The position numbers and the translations under genes were made by a program. From Streptomyces violaceoruber (GTDB taxonomy: Bacteria; Actinomycetota; Actinomycetes; Streptomycetales; Streptomycetaceae): a stretch of 64,000 nucleotides of DNA. Of this stretch, positions 55,042 to 63,277 are shown in pieces; positions within the stretch are counted from its first letter, which is position 1, and each line of letters opens with the position of its first letter. The notes beneath the pieces were generated by a model. The model searched no databases and was not told the origin of the DNA. It was given only the letters and a program-made list of their open reading frames with translations. The stretch covers positions 34,558-98,557 of the forward strand of contig JODI01000036.1 of NCBI GenBank assembly GCA_000720805.1, written 5' to 3'.

Positions 55042-55300
55042 CCGAAGGCCGAGGCCCTGAGGACCGGGTGACCGAGGACCGGGCAACCGAGGACCGGGCG
55101 ACGGAGGGCCAGGTGACCCAGGCCGGGCAACCGAAGGCCGAGGCCCTGAGGACCGGGTGACCGAGGACCGGGCGACCGAGGGCCAGGTGACCCAGGCCGG
55201 GCAACCGAAGGCCGAGGCCCTGAGGACCGGGTGACCGAGGACCGGGCAACCGAGGACCGGGTGACCGAGGACCGGGTGACCGAGGACCGGACGCTCTATG
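55040..55300 (+). repeat. Minisatellite with 15-bp unit in higher-order blocks
   Basis: Directly after the cobT stop the unit accgaggaccgggtg (with variants ending ca or cg) repeats many times. A longer block beginning accgaaggccgaggccctga recurs at 55041, 55130 and 55204, spacings of 89 and 74 bp that differ by exactly one 15-bp unit. The pattern suggests expansion and contraction by slippage or unequal exchange. No long frame is kept through it on the + strand. Confidence 0.88.
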
Positions 55301-55678
55301 GGCCGGATGCTTTGAGAGCCGGATGTTCTGAGGGCCGTCCCCCCCGAGGCCGGCCGGTTCCGAGGGTCGGGTGATCGAGGATCAGGCGACTCCGACGGGC
55401 CGGATCATTCCGAGCAGGCCGCCGAGCAGCCCGCAATGGTCCGACGGCCGCCGAGCAGCCCGCGATGGTCCGACACCGCCCGCCGCGCCCCCGGCACCGC
55501 AGCACCACCCGCCCGCGCCACCCCACCCCACCCCACAGCACCGCAGCACCACCCGCGCCACGCGAGCCCCCGGCACCGCAGCAAACCGCGTCACCCGCGT
55601 CACCCGCGGCGAAATGAGAACCTGCGTGCCGTTGCGCTGGGAGGGAAACGCATGACAGCGCCCATATGATCCCGGCTC
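55301..55678. other. Repeat-rich intergenic region before the DUF2156 gene
   Basis: No credible gene is present. The region includes a 29-bp tandem duplication (copies starting at 55417 and 55446, core ggccgccgagcagcccgc), CACC-rich low-complexity sequence with repeats of gcaccgcagcaccacccgc, and at the right end TATGAT (55665-55670), the likely -10 box of the next gene. Confidence 0.65.
55665..55670 (+). promoter_or_regulatory. -10 hexamer of the probable leaderless DUF2156 transcript
   Basis: TATGAT ends 8 nt before the ATG at 55679 with no Shine-Dalgarno sequence between, the best match to the consensus among such sites here. Confidence 0.5.
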
Positions 55679-57514
55679 ATGGGATATGCCCGAATTGCCG
55701 CGGAGCAGGATCAGCCCCCGGCCCGCCAGGGTGTGGCTGCCCGGCCGGGTACGGCGGGTCGGAACGGCACGATGGATCGGCGGATCTCGGCGCCCCGGAA
55801 GTCCACCCCCTCCTCCCGGCGGGCCGCCGCGCTCACCGTCTGGTACCTACGCGGTGTCGCGTTCGTCAACTTTCTCGGTGCGGTATGGGTTTCGCTGGGG
55901 CAGGACGTGCGGCGGCACAACCAGGCGAACTACTTCACCCCCTACCTGCTGACCGCCGGATTCGCCTCCGGGGTGTTCACGGTGTTCCTCGCCCTCACCA
56001 TGCGGCGGCGCAAGAGGGCGGCCTGGATCCTGAACCTCGCCCTCGCGGGGCCGTTCCTGGGGTTGCTCGGTCTCGCGATGGCGTTCCCGGAGGTCCGGCA
56101 GTACGCGCAGAACTGGGTCTCCCTCGGCCTCACCGCCGTGTTCGTCGCCGCGCTGCTGGCCGGGCGGCGGGAGTTCTACGCCAAGGGCGACCGGTCCAAC
56201 CCGAAGCTCGCCGCCGCCGTCGCCGTCGGCGGGCTGCTGGCGTCCTCGCTGCTGGCCGCCCTGCTGGTGACGGTCACCGACCGGGGGCCCGGCCCGTCGG
56301 CCTTCTGGGACCGCTGGCGCTACGGCGCCCTGCAGCTGGTCTCGGTCGCCGCCGACGACTTCCGCTTCCCCGGGATCGACCCGCCGAACTGGGTGAACGT
56401 CGCCATCAACGTCCTCAGTACGGCCCTCGTCCTCGCCGTCCTGTACGCCGCCTTCCGCTCCCGCCGCGCCGTCGACCCGCTCACCCCTCAGGACGAGCAA
56501 CGGCTGCGGGCGCTGCTGGAGCGGCACGGCGAGCGCGACTCGCTCGGGTACTTCGCGCTGCGGCGGGAGAAGAGCGTCGTCTGGTCGCCTACCGGCAAGG
56601 CAGCCGTGGCCTACCGGGTCGTCGGCGGGGTGTCGCTGGCCTCGGGCGATCCGATCGGCGATCCGGAGGCCTGGCCGGGGGCGATCGCGCCCTGGCTCGC
56701 CGAGGCGCGGGCGCACGGCTGGATCCCGGCGGTCATGGGCGCGGGTGAGGAGGCGGGGGCCGTGTACGCCCGGCACGGTCTGGACGCCCTGGAGCTCGGG
56801 GACGAGGCCATTGTGGAGGTGGCCGCGTTCACGCTGGAGGGGCGGGCCATGCGCACCGTGCGGCAGGCCCACAACCGGGTCACGAGGGCCGGTCACCGGG
56901 TGCGCGTCCGGCGGCACGAGGAGATCCCGGCCGACGAGATGACGTATCTGGTCAAGCGCGCCGACGACTGGCGCGACGGGGCCACCGAGCGCGGGTTCAG
57001 CATGGCGCTGGGGCGGCTCGGGGATCCGGCCGACGGGCGCTGCGTGATGCTCGAATGCAGGGACGCACGGGGTGAGTTGAGGGCGCTGCTGTCCTTCGTG
57101 CCGTGGGGGCCGCACGGGCTGTCCCTCGATCTCATGCGGCGCGACCGGGACTCGGACAACGGGCTGATGGAGTTCATGGTCATCGAACTGCTGCGCGGCG
57201 CCGGCGAGATCGGGGTCACTCAGGTCTCACTCAACTTCGCCGTGTTCCGTTCGGTCTTCGAACGTGGCGCACGTCTTGGTGCCGGGCCGGTGCTGAGGCT
57301 GTGGCGGTCGCTGCTCAGCTTCTTCTCGCGCTGGTGGCAGATCGAGTCGCTGTACCGCGCCAACGCCAAGTACCGGCCCGTCTGGGAGCCGCGGTTCCTG
57401 CTCTTCGAGAAGAGCGCGGACCTGCCGCGCATCGGCCTCGCGTCGGCGCGCGCGGAGGGGTTCCTCCAGGCGCCGGAACTGCCGAAGCCGACGGGGACGA
57501 GGTCCACTGGATGA
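55679..57514 (+). CDS. MprF-like membrane protein with C-terminal DUF2156 (GNAT-like) domain
   Basis: A 611-aa protein. Residues about 45-260 form six transmembrane segments; residues about 285-600 are a DUF2156 domain of the lysyl-phosphatidylglycerol synthase C-terminal type (GDPIGDPEAWPGAI, RQAHNRVTRAGH, SLDLMRRD, NFAVFRSVFERG, WQIESLYRANAKYRP). Such proteins transfer aminoacyl groups from tRNA to membrane lipids, though the flippase part of full MprF is shorter here. The aminoacyl donor and lipid are unknown. Its stop overlaps the next start (ATGA). Confidence 0.85.
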   Translation: MGYARIAAEQDQPPARQGVAARPGTAGRNGTMDRRISAPRKSTPSSRRAAALTVWYLRGVAFVNFLGAVWVSLGQDVRRHNQANYFTPYLLTAGFASGVFTVFLALTMRRRKRAAWILNLALAGPFLGLLGLAMAFPEVRQYAQNWVSLGLTAVFVAALLAGRREFYAKGDRSNPKLAAAVAVGGLLASSLLAALLVTVTDRGPGPSAFWDRWRYGALQLVSVAADDFRFPGIDPPNWVNVAINVLSTALVLAVLYAAFRSRRAVDPLTPQDEQRLRALLERHGERDSLGYFALRREKSVVWSPTGKAAVAYRVVGGVSLASGDPIGDPEAWPGAIAPWLAEARAHGWIPAVMGAGEEAGAVYARHGLDALELGDEAIVEVAAFTLEGRAMRTVRQAHNRVTRAGHRVRVRRHEEIPADEMTYLVKRADDWRDGATERGFSMALGRLGDPADGRCVMLECRDARGELRALLSFVPWGPHGLSLDLMRRDRDSDNGLMEFMVIELLRGAGEIGVTQVSLNFAVFRSVFERGARLGAGPVLRLWRSLLSFFSRWWQIESLYRANAKYRPVWEPRFLLFEKSADLPRIGLASARAEGFLQAPELPKPTGTRSTG

Positions 57515-58206
57515 ACGCGCTCACCCGCTGGGCCCGCGCCGAATGGGGGCTGCTGTACGTCACCGTGCGCGATCCGCTGCTCGAGCGCGGGTGGCGGGTG
57601 GTCCCGATGACGATCGGCGCGGTGTGCCTGACGGCGGTCCTGCACTCCGCGCAGAACCAGTCGTGGGGCTGTCGGTTCGTGCAGAACCTGGGGGCCGTGC
57701 GCGCCGAGGACCCTCTGTGGCCGGCGCTCCTGCGCACTCCCCTCTCGCTCTTCGTACCCGCGCTCGACCTGCCGGCCTGGGGCGCCCTGACACAGATCCT
57801 GCTGGTGTTCGGGATCGCCGAGATCTGTCTGGGCCGGTGGCGGGCCCTCGCCCTCGCCTACGCCGCCACACTCGCCGGAACCCTGTACGCCCGCCTGGGC
57901 ATCTGGCTCGGCCCCGCCCGTCCGCTGGGCCTGCCGGGCTCGGACGCGCACGTCGTGGACACCGGCCCGTCGGCGGCCGTGGTGGGCCTCGCCGTCTTCC
58001 TCGGCTGGCGCTACGGCGCGTACGTCACCGCCGGGGCGGTGACCGCGGCGATGGTGGTGGAGGTGGCGCTGAAGGAGAACCTGGCCGGCAAGGAGCACCT
58101 GGCGGCGATCGCGGTGGTCCTGCTGCTGTGCGGGGTGTCGGCCCTGCGTCACCGGCGGACGGCCGGCGGATCCACCGGGTCGGGCCTGCCGCCGATGAGG
58201 TCCTGA
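57511..58206 (+). CDS. Rhomboid-like membrane protein
   Basis: A 231-aa polytopic protein with about six hydrophobic segments. A DTGPSAAVVGLAVFLGW stretch looks like a rhomboid serine helix (GPSA), and a His follows in the next helix (AGKEHLAAIAVV). That helix spacing suggests a rhomboid or a non-catalytic relative. It is translationally coupled to the DUF2156 gene, so they probably act together on the membrane. Its last 58 bp overlap the end of the convergent gene. Confidence 0.7.
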   Translation: MNALTRWARAEWGLLYVTVRDPLLERGWRVVPMTIGAVCLTAVLHSAQNQSWGCRFVQNLGAVRAEDPLWPALLRTPLSLFVPALDLPAWGALTQILLVFGIAEICLGRWRALALAYAATLAGTLYARLGIWLGPARPLGLPGSDAHVVDTGPSAAVVGLAVFLGWRYGAYVTAGAVTAAMVVEVALKENLAGKEHLAAIAVVLLLCGVSALRHRRTAGGSTGSGLPPMRS

Positions 58207-58910
58207 AATCTGCGGCGGGGGGCCGCCCAACGGCGGTCGTGGCGGTAGGCGCGCAGGATGGCGCGGGCACGGGCGCGCGGGCGGCGGCGGTAGAGACGCC
58301 TGGCCCAGGGGGAGCCTGGCCGCGCCAGCCGCACGACACCGATCAGGCCGACCAGCGGGACGATCACACTGAAGATCGCCATTCGGGCCTTGCCCTTGGT
58401 GAGGACCAGCAGGGCGAAGAGGAAGTTGACCGCCACGGTCGAGATGACACCGCCGCGGTCCTGGAGCTCCTCCTGGGACACGTCGTTGACGCCGAAGGGC
58501 GTGAACCCGGCGAGGACCAGGCCGACCAGGGCCGCCGTGACCACCACGACCTCGACGCTCTGGCGGCCGGCCTCGGTCCAGTAGACGTCGGCGAGGTGCA
58601 GGATCAGCGCGAACTCGTCCAGGACCAGGCCCGCCCCGATCCCGAAGACGACGGCGAACGCGGCCGACCCGAAGCCGTACCGGCCGCTGGCCACCGCCCC
58701 GAACCCGCCGAGGACGGTGAGGACGACACCCGGGACCACGTGATGGATGTGCGTTCCCCCGGCGCTGACGTTGCCGAAGGGCCCCTTGCCCGCCCGGATC
58801 ATGCGGGTGACGACCCGGGTGATCAGGAACGTGAGGACGAACGCGGTGAGCGCGAGAAGCAGCGGCAGCTTGCCCGGCTCGATGATGTTCCGCTGCAACC
58901 AATGTCCCAT
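58149..58910 (-). CDS. Polytopic membrane protein of unknown function
   Basis: A 253-aa protein with about six transmembrane helices. Its conserved-looking features are a GGTHIHHVVPGVVL helix with adjacent His and a FGIGAGLVLDEFALILHL segment with Asp, Glu and His, which could bind metal or form a proton path. Its C-terminal tail is strongly Arg-rich. The ATG at 58910 has TAAAGT (58918-58923) ending 7 nt upstream and no Shine-Dalgarno sequence, suggesting a leaderless mRNA. It overlaps the rhomboid-like gene end-to-end by 58 bp. Confidence 0.78.
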   Translation of the reverse strand: MGHWLQRNIIEPGKLPLLLALTAFVLTFLITRVVTRMIRAGKGPFGNVSAGGTHIHHVVPGVVLTVLGGFGAVASGRYGFGSAAFAVVFGIGAGLVLDEFALILHLADVYWTEAGRQSVEVVVVTAALVGLVLAGFTPFGVNDVSQEELQDRGGVISTVAVNFLFALLVLTKGKARMAIFSVIVPLVGLIGVVRLARPGSPWARRLYRRRPRARARAILRAYRHDRRWAAPRRRFQDLIGGRPDPVDPPAVRR

Positions 58911-58982
58911 ATGAGTCACTTTATCCAGGGCCGTTGTCGACGCCCTCTGGGCGCCCCGCCGCTCGCCGGGTAGCCTGCGCCG

Positions 58983-59819
58983 GTGTCCACGCCCCCGCCG
59001 TCCTCGCCGCCTCCGCCGCCCGCGGAGCCCCCGGAGCCCGCCGCGTCCTGCCCGGACGGCCTCCGTTTCGCCTTCGGCACGCTCACCGCGTTCCCGGTCG
59101 AGGTGAGCCGCTGGGACCGGGAGGCGGCTCGCGCGGGCATGCTCTGCGCCCCGGTCGCCGGGTTGGCGGTCGGCGTGGGCGCCGCGGCCGTGGGACTGTT
59201 CCTGCTGTACATGGGCGCGGGCCCGTTCCTGGCCGCGGTCGCCTCCACCGCCGTACCCGCCGTCCTGACCCGGGGCCTGCATCTGGACGGCCTAGCCGAC
59301 ACCGCGGACGGTCTCGGCAGCGGCAAGCCCGCCGAGGACGCGCTGCGGATCATGAAGCAGTCGGACATCGGCCCGTTCGGTGTGCTCTCCCTCGTCCTCG
59401 TGCTGCTGGCCCAGGTGGCCTCGCTGGCACAGCTCTACGGCACCTCCTGGTCCCGGGGCGCGCTGGCCGCCGCCGTCGCGGCGACCGCCGCCCGCCTCGC
59501 CCTCACCCTGGCCGCCCGCACCGGGGTGCCGGCCGCCCGTCCGGAGGGGCTGGGTTCGGCCGTGGCGGGCGTGGTGCCGGTGCGGGGCGCGGTGCTCACG
59601 ACGGCCGTCGTCCTGGTCGCCGCCGCGGGCGCGGGCGCGCTCCTCGGGGCGTACGACATCATCCGTACGTCCTTCGCGGTCGCCGCCGCCGTCGGGGTGG
59701 CCGAGCTTCTTCTGGGGCGCTGCACACGGCGGTTCGGCGGGGTGACGGGGGACGTGTTCGGGGCGCTCGCGGAGACGGCGGCGACGACCACGCTCGTGGT
59801 GCTGACCCTCGGCCCCTGA
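58983..59819 (+). CDS. cobS: Adenosylcobinamide-GDP ribazoletransferase
   Basis: Last step of B12 assembly: joins adenosylcobinamide-GDP with alpha-ribazole (phosphate) in the membrane. The 278-aa protein has RFAFGTLTAFPV near the N terminus, the family signature RGLHLDGLADTADGL, and about seven hydrophobic segments. It completes the cobU-cobT-cobS set in this region. The GTG has TAGCCT (58971-58976) ending 6 nt upstream and no Shine-Dalgarno sequence, suggesting a leaderless mRNA. Confidence 0.93.
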   Translation: MSTPPPSSPPPPPAEPPEPAASCPDGLRFAFGTLTAFPVEVSRWDREAARAGMLCAPVAGLAVGVGAAAVGLFLLYMGAGPFLAAVASTAVPAVLTRGLHLDGLADTADGLGSGKPAEDALRIMKQSDIGPFGVLSLVLVLLAQVASLAQLYGTSWSRGALAAAVAATAARLALTLAARTGVPAARPEGLGSAVAGVVPVRGAVLTTAVVLVAAAGAGALLGAYDIIRTSFAVAAAVGVAELLLGRCTRRFGGVTGDVFGALAETAATTTLVVLTLGP

Positions 59820-59903
59820 CCGGCGGGGCACTGACGGCGGCGTACCGTGAAGGCCCGCCAGGAATGATCGCGAGCGGCGCCGAGCGTAGGCTCATGCCGG
59901 GGA

Positions 59904-59921
59904 TTTACCCGCCTGGGTAAA
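59904..59921. promoter_or_regulatory. Inverted repeat upstream of pepA
   Basis: Perfect 7-bp arms TTTACCC (59904-59910) and GGGTAAA (59915-59921) around gcct, about 100 bp before pepA. It is unusually AT-containing for its surroundings. Could be an operator; it is also a possible weak terminator for cobS. No regulator is known to me. Confidence 0.35.
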
Positions 59922-60020
59922 GACCGTTGCGCAGGAGGGGCCTAGGGTCGTTCGTCGGGCCCGGTCGACCCACCCGCATTCGGCCACAGTTCTTTTCAAC
60001 GGAAGCGAGATTTCACCACC

Positions 60021-61559
60021 GTGACTGCTCTCACTCTCAGCACCGCCGCGGCGCCCGGCCTGCGGGCCGACGCGATCGTGATCGGTGTTGTCAAGGGTGC
60101 CGAAGGCCCGGTCGTCGCACCGGGCGCCGAGGCCGTGGACAAGGCGTACGACGGCAAGCTCGCCGGCGTCCTGGAGACCCTCGGCGCCGCCGGCGCCGAG
60201 GGCGAGGTGACGAAGCTGCCCGCACCGGCCGGCTTCAAGGCGCCGCTCGTGGTGGCCGTGGGCCTGGGCGCGGAGCCCGAGAAGGACGCCGGCTTCGACT
60301 CGGAGGCGCTGCGCAAGGCGGCCGGGGCGGCGGCGCGTGCCCTCACCGGCACCAAGAAGGCCGCGTTCGCACTGCCGCTCACGGACGCCGCCGACGCCGG
60401 CGCGGTCGCGGAGGGCGTGCTGCTCGGGGCGTACAGCTTCGACACGTACAAGGAAAGCGCCGCCGCGAGCGGCCGGGGCGCCAGGGCGAAGAACGGCAAG
60501 GGGCCGCTGGCCGAGGCCGCGCTGCTGGGCGGCAAGCCCCGTGACCGCGCGTACAAGGCGGCGATCGAGCGGGCCACGGCCGTGGCCGAGGAGCTCAACC
60601 GCGCGCGCGACCTGATCAACATGCCGCCGAACGACCTGAACCCGGAGGCGTTCGCCGCCATCGCGCAGGCCGCGGCCAAGGAGCACGGCATCAAGGTGCA
60701 GGTGCTCGACGAGAAGGCCCTGGTCAAGGGCGGCTACGGCGGCATCCTCGGCGTCGGCGCCGGGTCGGCGTCGGGGCCGCGGCTGGTGAAGCTGTCGTAC
60801 ACCTCCTCGAAGGCGGACAAGCACCTCGCGTTCGTCGGCAAGGGCATCACGTACGACTCGGGCGGCATCTCGCTGAAGCCGGCCGGCCACAACGAGACGA
60901 TGAAGTGCGACATGAGCGGCGCGGCCGCCGTGTTCGCCGCGGTCGTCGCCGCCGCGCGGCTCGGCCTGGAGGTCAACGTCACCGGCTGGCTGGCGTTGGC
61001 CGAGAACATGCCGTCGGGCTCCGCGACCCGGCCCGGTGACGTGCTGCGCATGTACAGCGGCAAGACCGTCGAGGTCCTCAACACCGACGCGGAGGGCCGG
61101 CTGGTGCTGGCCGACGCGCTGTGGGCGGCCTCGGAGGAGAAGCCGGACGCCATCGTGGACGTGGCGACGCTGACCGGCGCGATGATGCTCGCGCTGGGCA
61201 GCCGGACGTTCGGGATCATGTCGAACGACGAGGCGTTCCGCTCCGCGGTGCACGAGGCCGCCGAGGAGGTGGGTGAGCCGGCATGGCCGATGCCGCTGCC
61301 GGAGCACCTGCGCAAGGGGATGGACTCCCCCACCGCCGACATCGCGAACATGGGTGAGCGGATGGGCGGAGGGCTGGTCGCCGGCCTGTTCCTGCGGGAG
61401 TTCGTGGGCGAGGGAATCACCTGGGCGCACCTCGACATCGCCGGGCCCGCGTTCAACGAGGGCGGGCCGTTCGGATACACGCCGAAGGGCGGTACGGGGA
61501 CGGCTGTGCGGACGCTGGTGCGGCTGGCGGAGCTGACGGCGGCCGGCGACCTCGGCTGA
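60021..61559 (+). CDS. pepA: Leucyl aminopeptidase (M17)
   Basis: Cytosolic dizinc aminopeptidase releasing N-terminal residues from peptides. The 512-aa protein has an N-terminal regulatory-type domain and the M17 catalytic domain. Diagnostic segments are FVGKGITYDSGGISLKP (catalytic Lys and metal Asp) and the family signature NTDAEGRLVLADAL with metal-binding Asp and Glu. The GTG start is preceded by GGAAGCGAGA. All metal ligands appear present. Confidence 0.95.
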   Translation: MTALTLSTAAAPGLRADAIVIGVVKGAEGPVVAPGAEAVDKAYDGKLAGVLETLGAAGAEGEVTKLPAPAGFKAPLVVAVGLGAEPEKDAGFDSEALRKAAGAAARALTGTKKAAFALPLTDAADAGAVAEGVLLGAYSFDTYKESAAASGRGARAKNGKGPLAEAALLGGKPRDRAYKAAIERATAVAEELNRARDLINMPPNDLNPEAFAAIAQAAAKEHGIKVQVLDEKALVKGGYGGILGVGAGSASGPRLVKLSYTSSKADKHLAFVGKGITYDSGGISLKPAGHNETMKCDMSGAAAVFAAVVAAARLGLEVNVTGWLALAENMPSGSATRPGDVLRMYSGKTVEVLNTDAEGRLVLADALWAASEEKPDAIVDVATLTGAMMLALGSRTFGIMSNDEAFRSAVHEAAEEVGEPAWPMPLPEHLRKGMDSPTADIANMGERMGGGLVAGLFLREFVGEGITWAHLDIAGPAFNEGGPFGYTPKGGTGTAVRTLVRLAELTAAGDLG

Positions 61560-61574
61560 TCGTCCGGTGAGAGT

Positions 61575-61611
61575 GACGGGGCCTCGCGCGCGGGTAGGGC
61601 GAGGCCCCGTC
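61575..61611 (+). terminator. Terminator after pepA
   Basis: A perfect 13-bp stem (gacggggcctcgc at 61575-61587 with 61599-61611) and an 11-nt loop lie 15 bp past the pepA stop. The remaining gap to lpd (to 61828) shows no gene; it should carry the lpd promoter. Confidence 0.8.
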
Positions 61612-61828
61612 AGTGTTCGACGGCGCGCGGCGTGCGGCGCGCGGCGCGCTCAAGTGAACGTGGGACGTCTCACACACCGGCCCGGCGTCCCTTCCCGTGC
61701 TGACAAGTGCGAAGATGGGGCTCGGCAGGACAGGGCCCCCACCGAAGGGCCGAAGAACGAGCGGCCGGACACCAGCCGCCGACCGGTCACCGCAGACCGG
61801 CGTGGCGCACATGCATGGAGGACGTGAC

Positions 61829-63217
61829 GTGGCGAACGACGCCAGCACCGTTTTCGACCTAGTGATCCTCGGCGGTGGTAGCGGTGGTTACGCCGCGGCC
61901 CTGCGCGGGGCTCAGCTGGGCCTGGACGTCGCCCTGATCGAGAAGGACAAGGTCGGCGGTACCTGCCTGCACCGGGGGTGCATCCCCACCAAGGCCCTGC
62001 TGCACGCGGGCGAGATCGCCGACCAGGCCCGCGAGAGCGAGCAGTTCGGTGTCAAGGCCACGTTCGAGGGCATCGACATCCCGGCCGTCCACAAGTACAA
62101 GGACGGCGTCGTCGCCGGTCTGTACAAGGGCCTGCAGGGGCTGATCGCCTCCCGCAAGGTCACCTACATCGAGGGCGAGGGCCGGCTGTCCTCCCCCACC
62201 TCCGTCGACGTGGGCGGCCAGCGTGTCCAGGGCCGCCACGTCCTGCTGGCGACCGGCTCCGTTCCGAAGTCGCTGCCCGGCCTGGAGATCGACGGCGACC
62301 GGATCATCTCCTCCGACCACGCCCTCGTCCTGGACCGCGTGCCCAAGTCCGCGATCATCCTGGGCGGCGGTGTCATCGGCGTCGAGTTCGCCTCCGCGTG
62401 GAAGTCCTTCGGTTCGGACGTCACGATCATCGAGGGCCTCAAGCACCTGGCCCCCCTCGAGGACGAGAACTCCTCCAAGCTTCTCGAGCGCGCGTTCCGC
62501 AAGCGCGGCATCAAGTTCAACCTGGGCACCTTCTTCTCGAAGGCCGAGTACACCCAGGACGGTGTCAAGGTCACCCTCGCCGACGGCAAGGAGTTCGAGG
62601 CCGAGGTCCTGCTCGTGGCCGTCGGCCGCGGCCCCGTCTCCCAGGGTCTGGGGTACGAGGAGCAGGGCGTCGCCATGGACCGCGGCTACGTCCTGGTCGA
62701 CGAGTACATGCGCACCAACGTCCCGACCATCTCCGCCGTCGGCGACCTCGTCCCGACGCTCCAGCTCGCGCACGTCGGTTTCGCCGAGGGCATCCTGGTC
62801 GCGGAGCGTCTGGCCGGTCTCAAGACCGTTCCGATCGACTACGACGGTGTGCCCCGGGTGACGTACTGCCACCCCGAGGTCGCCTCCGTCGGTATCACCG
62901 AGGCCAAGGCCAAGGAGATCTACGGCGCGGACAAGGTCGTCGCTCTGAAGTACAGCCTGGCGGGCAACGGCAGGAGCAAGATCCTGAACACCTCGGGCGA
63001 GATCAAGCTCGTCCAGGTCAAGGACGGTGCCGTCGTCGGCGTCCACATGGTCGGCGACCGCATGGGCGAGCAGGTCGGCGAAGCCCAGCTGATCTACAAC
63101 TGGGAGGCGCTGCCCGCCGAGGTCGCGCAGCTGATCCACGCCCACCCGACCCAGAACGAGGCGATGGGCGAGGCGCACCTGGCCCTGGCCGGCAAGCCCC
63201 TCCACGCGCACGACTGA
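61829..63217 (+). CDS. lpdA: Dihydrolipoyl dehydrogenase (E3)
   Basis: Reoxidises dihydrolipoamide on 2-oxoacid dehydrogenase complexes, reducing NAD. The 462-aa protein has the FAD motif ILGGGSGGYAAALRG, the redox disulfide GGTCLHRGCIPTK, the NAD-binding GGGVIGVEFA and the C-terminal HAHPTQNEA active-site His. The GTG at 61829 has GGAGG 7 nt upstream; the long upstream extension is not coding. It lies 60 bp before sucB, so both are probably in one operon. Confidence 0.96.
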   Translation: MANDASTVFDLVILGGGSGGYAAALRGAQLGLDVALIEKDKVGGTCLHRGCIPTKALLHAGEIADQARESEQFGVKATFEGIDIPAVHKYKDGVVAGLYKGLQGLIASRKVTYIEGEGRLSSPTSVDVGGQRVQGRHVLLATGSVPKSLPGLEIDGDRIISSDHALVLDRVPKSAIILGGGVIGVEFASAWKSFGSDVTIIEGLKHLAPLEDENSSKLLERAFRKRGIKFNLGTFFSKAEYTQDGVKVTLADGKEFEAEVLLVAVGRGPVSQGLGYEEQGVAMDRGYVLVDEYMRTNVPTISAVGDLVPTLQLAHVGFAEGILVAERLAGLKTVPIDYDGVPRVTYCHPEVASVGITEAKAKEIYGADKVVALKYSLAGNGRSKILNTSGEIKLVQVKDGAVVGVHMVGDRMGEQVGEAQLIYNWEALPAEVAQLIHAHPTQNEAMGEAHLALAGKPLHAHD

Positions 63218-63277
63218 CCCTCGGTCGACGAACGCGACGAACCAGACTTCCGCAATTCGTAAGGAGCAACCGAAACC

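Noticed and set aside
54557..55249. Minus-strand 230-codon frame across cobT tail and minisatellite
   Set aside because: It follows the 15-bp repeat period, giving pentapeptide repeats by arithmetic, with no start signal or domain.
55040..55300. CRISPR-like array
   Set aside because: Units are contiguous 15-bp repeats without unique spacers, and no cas genes are near.
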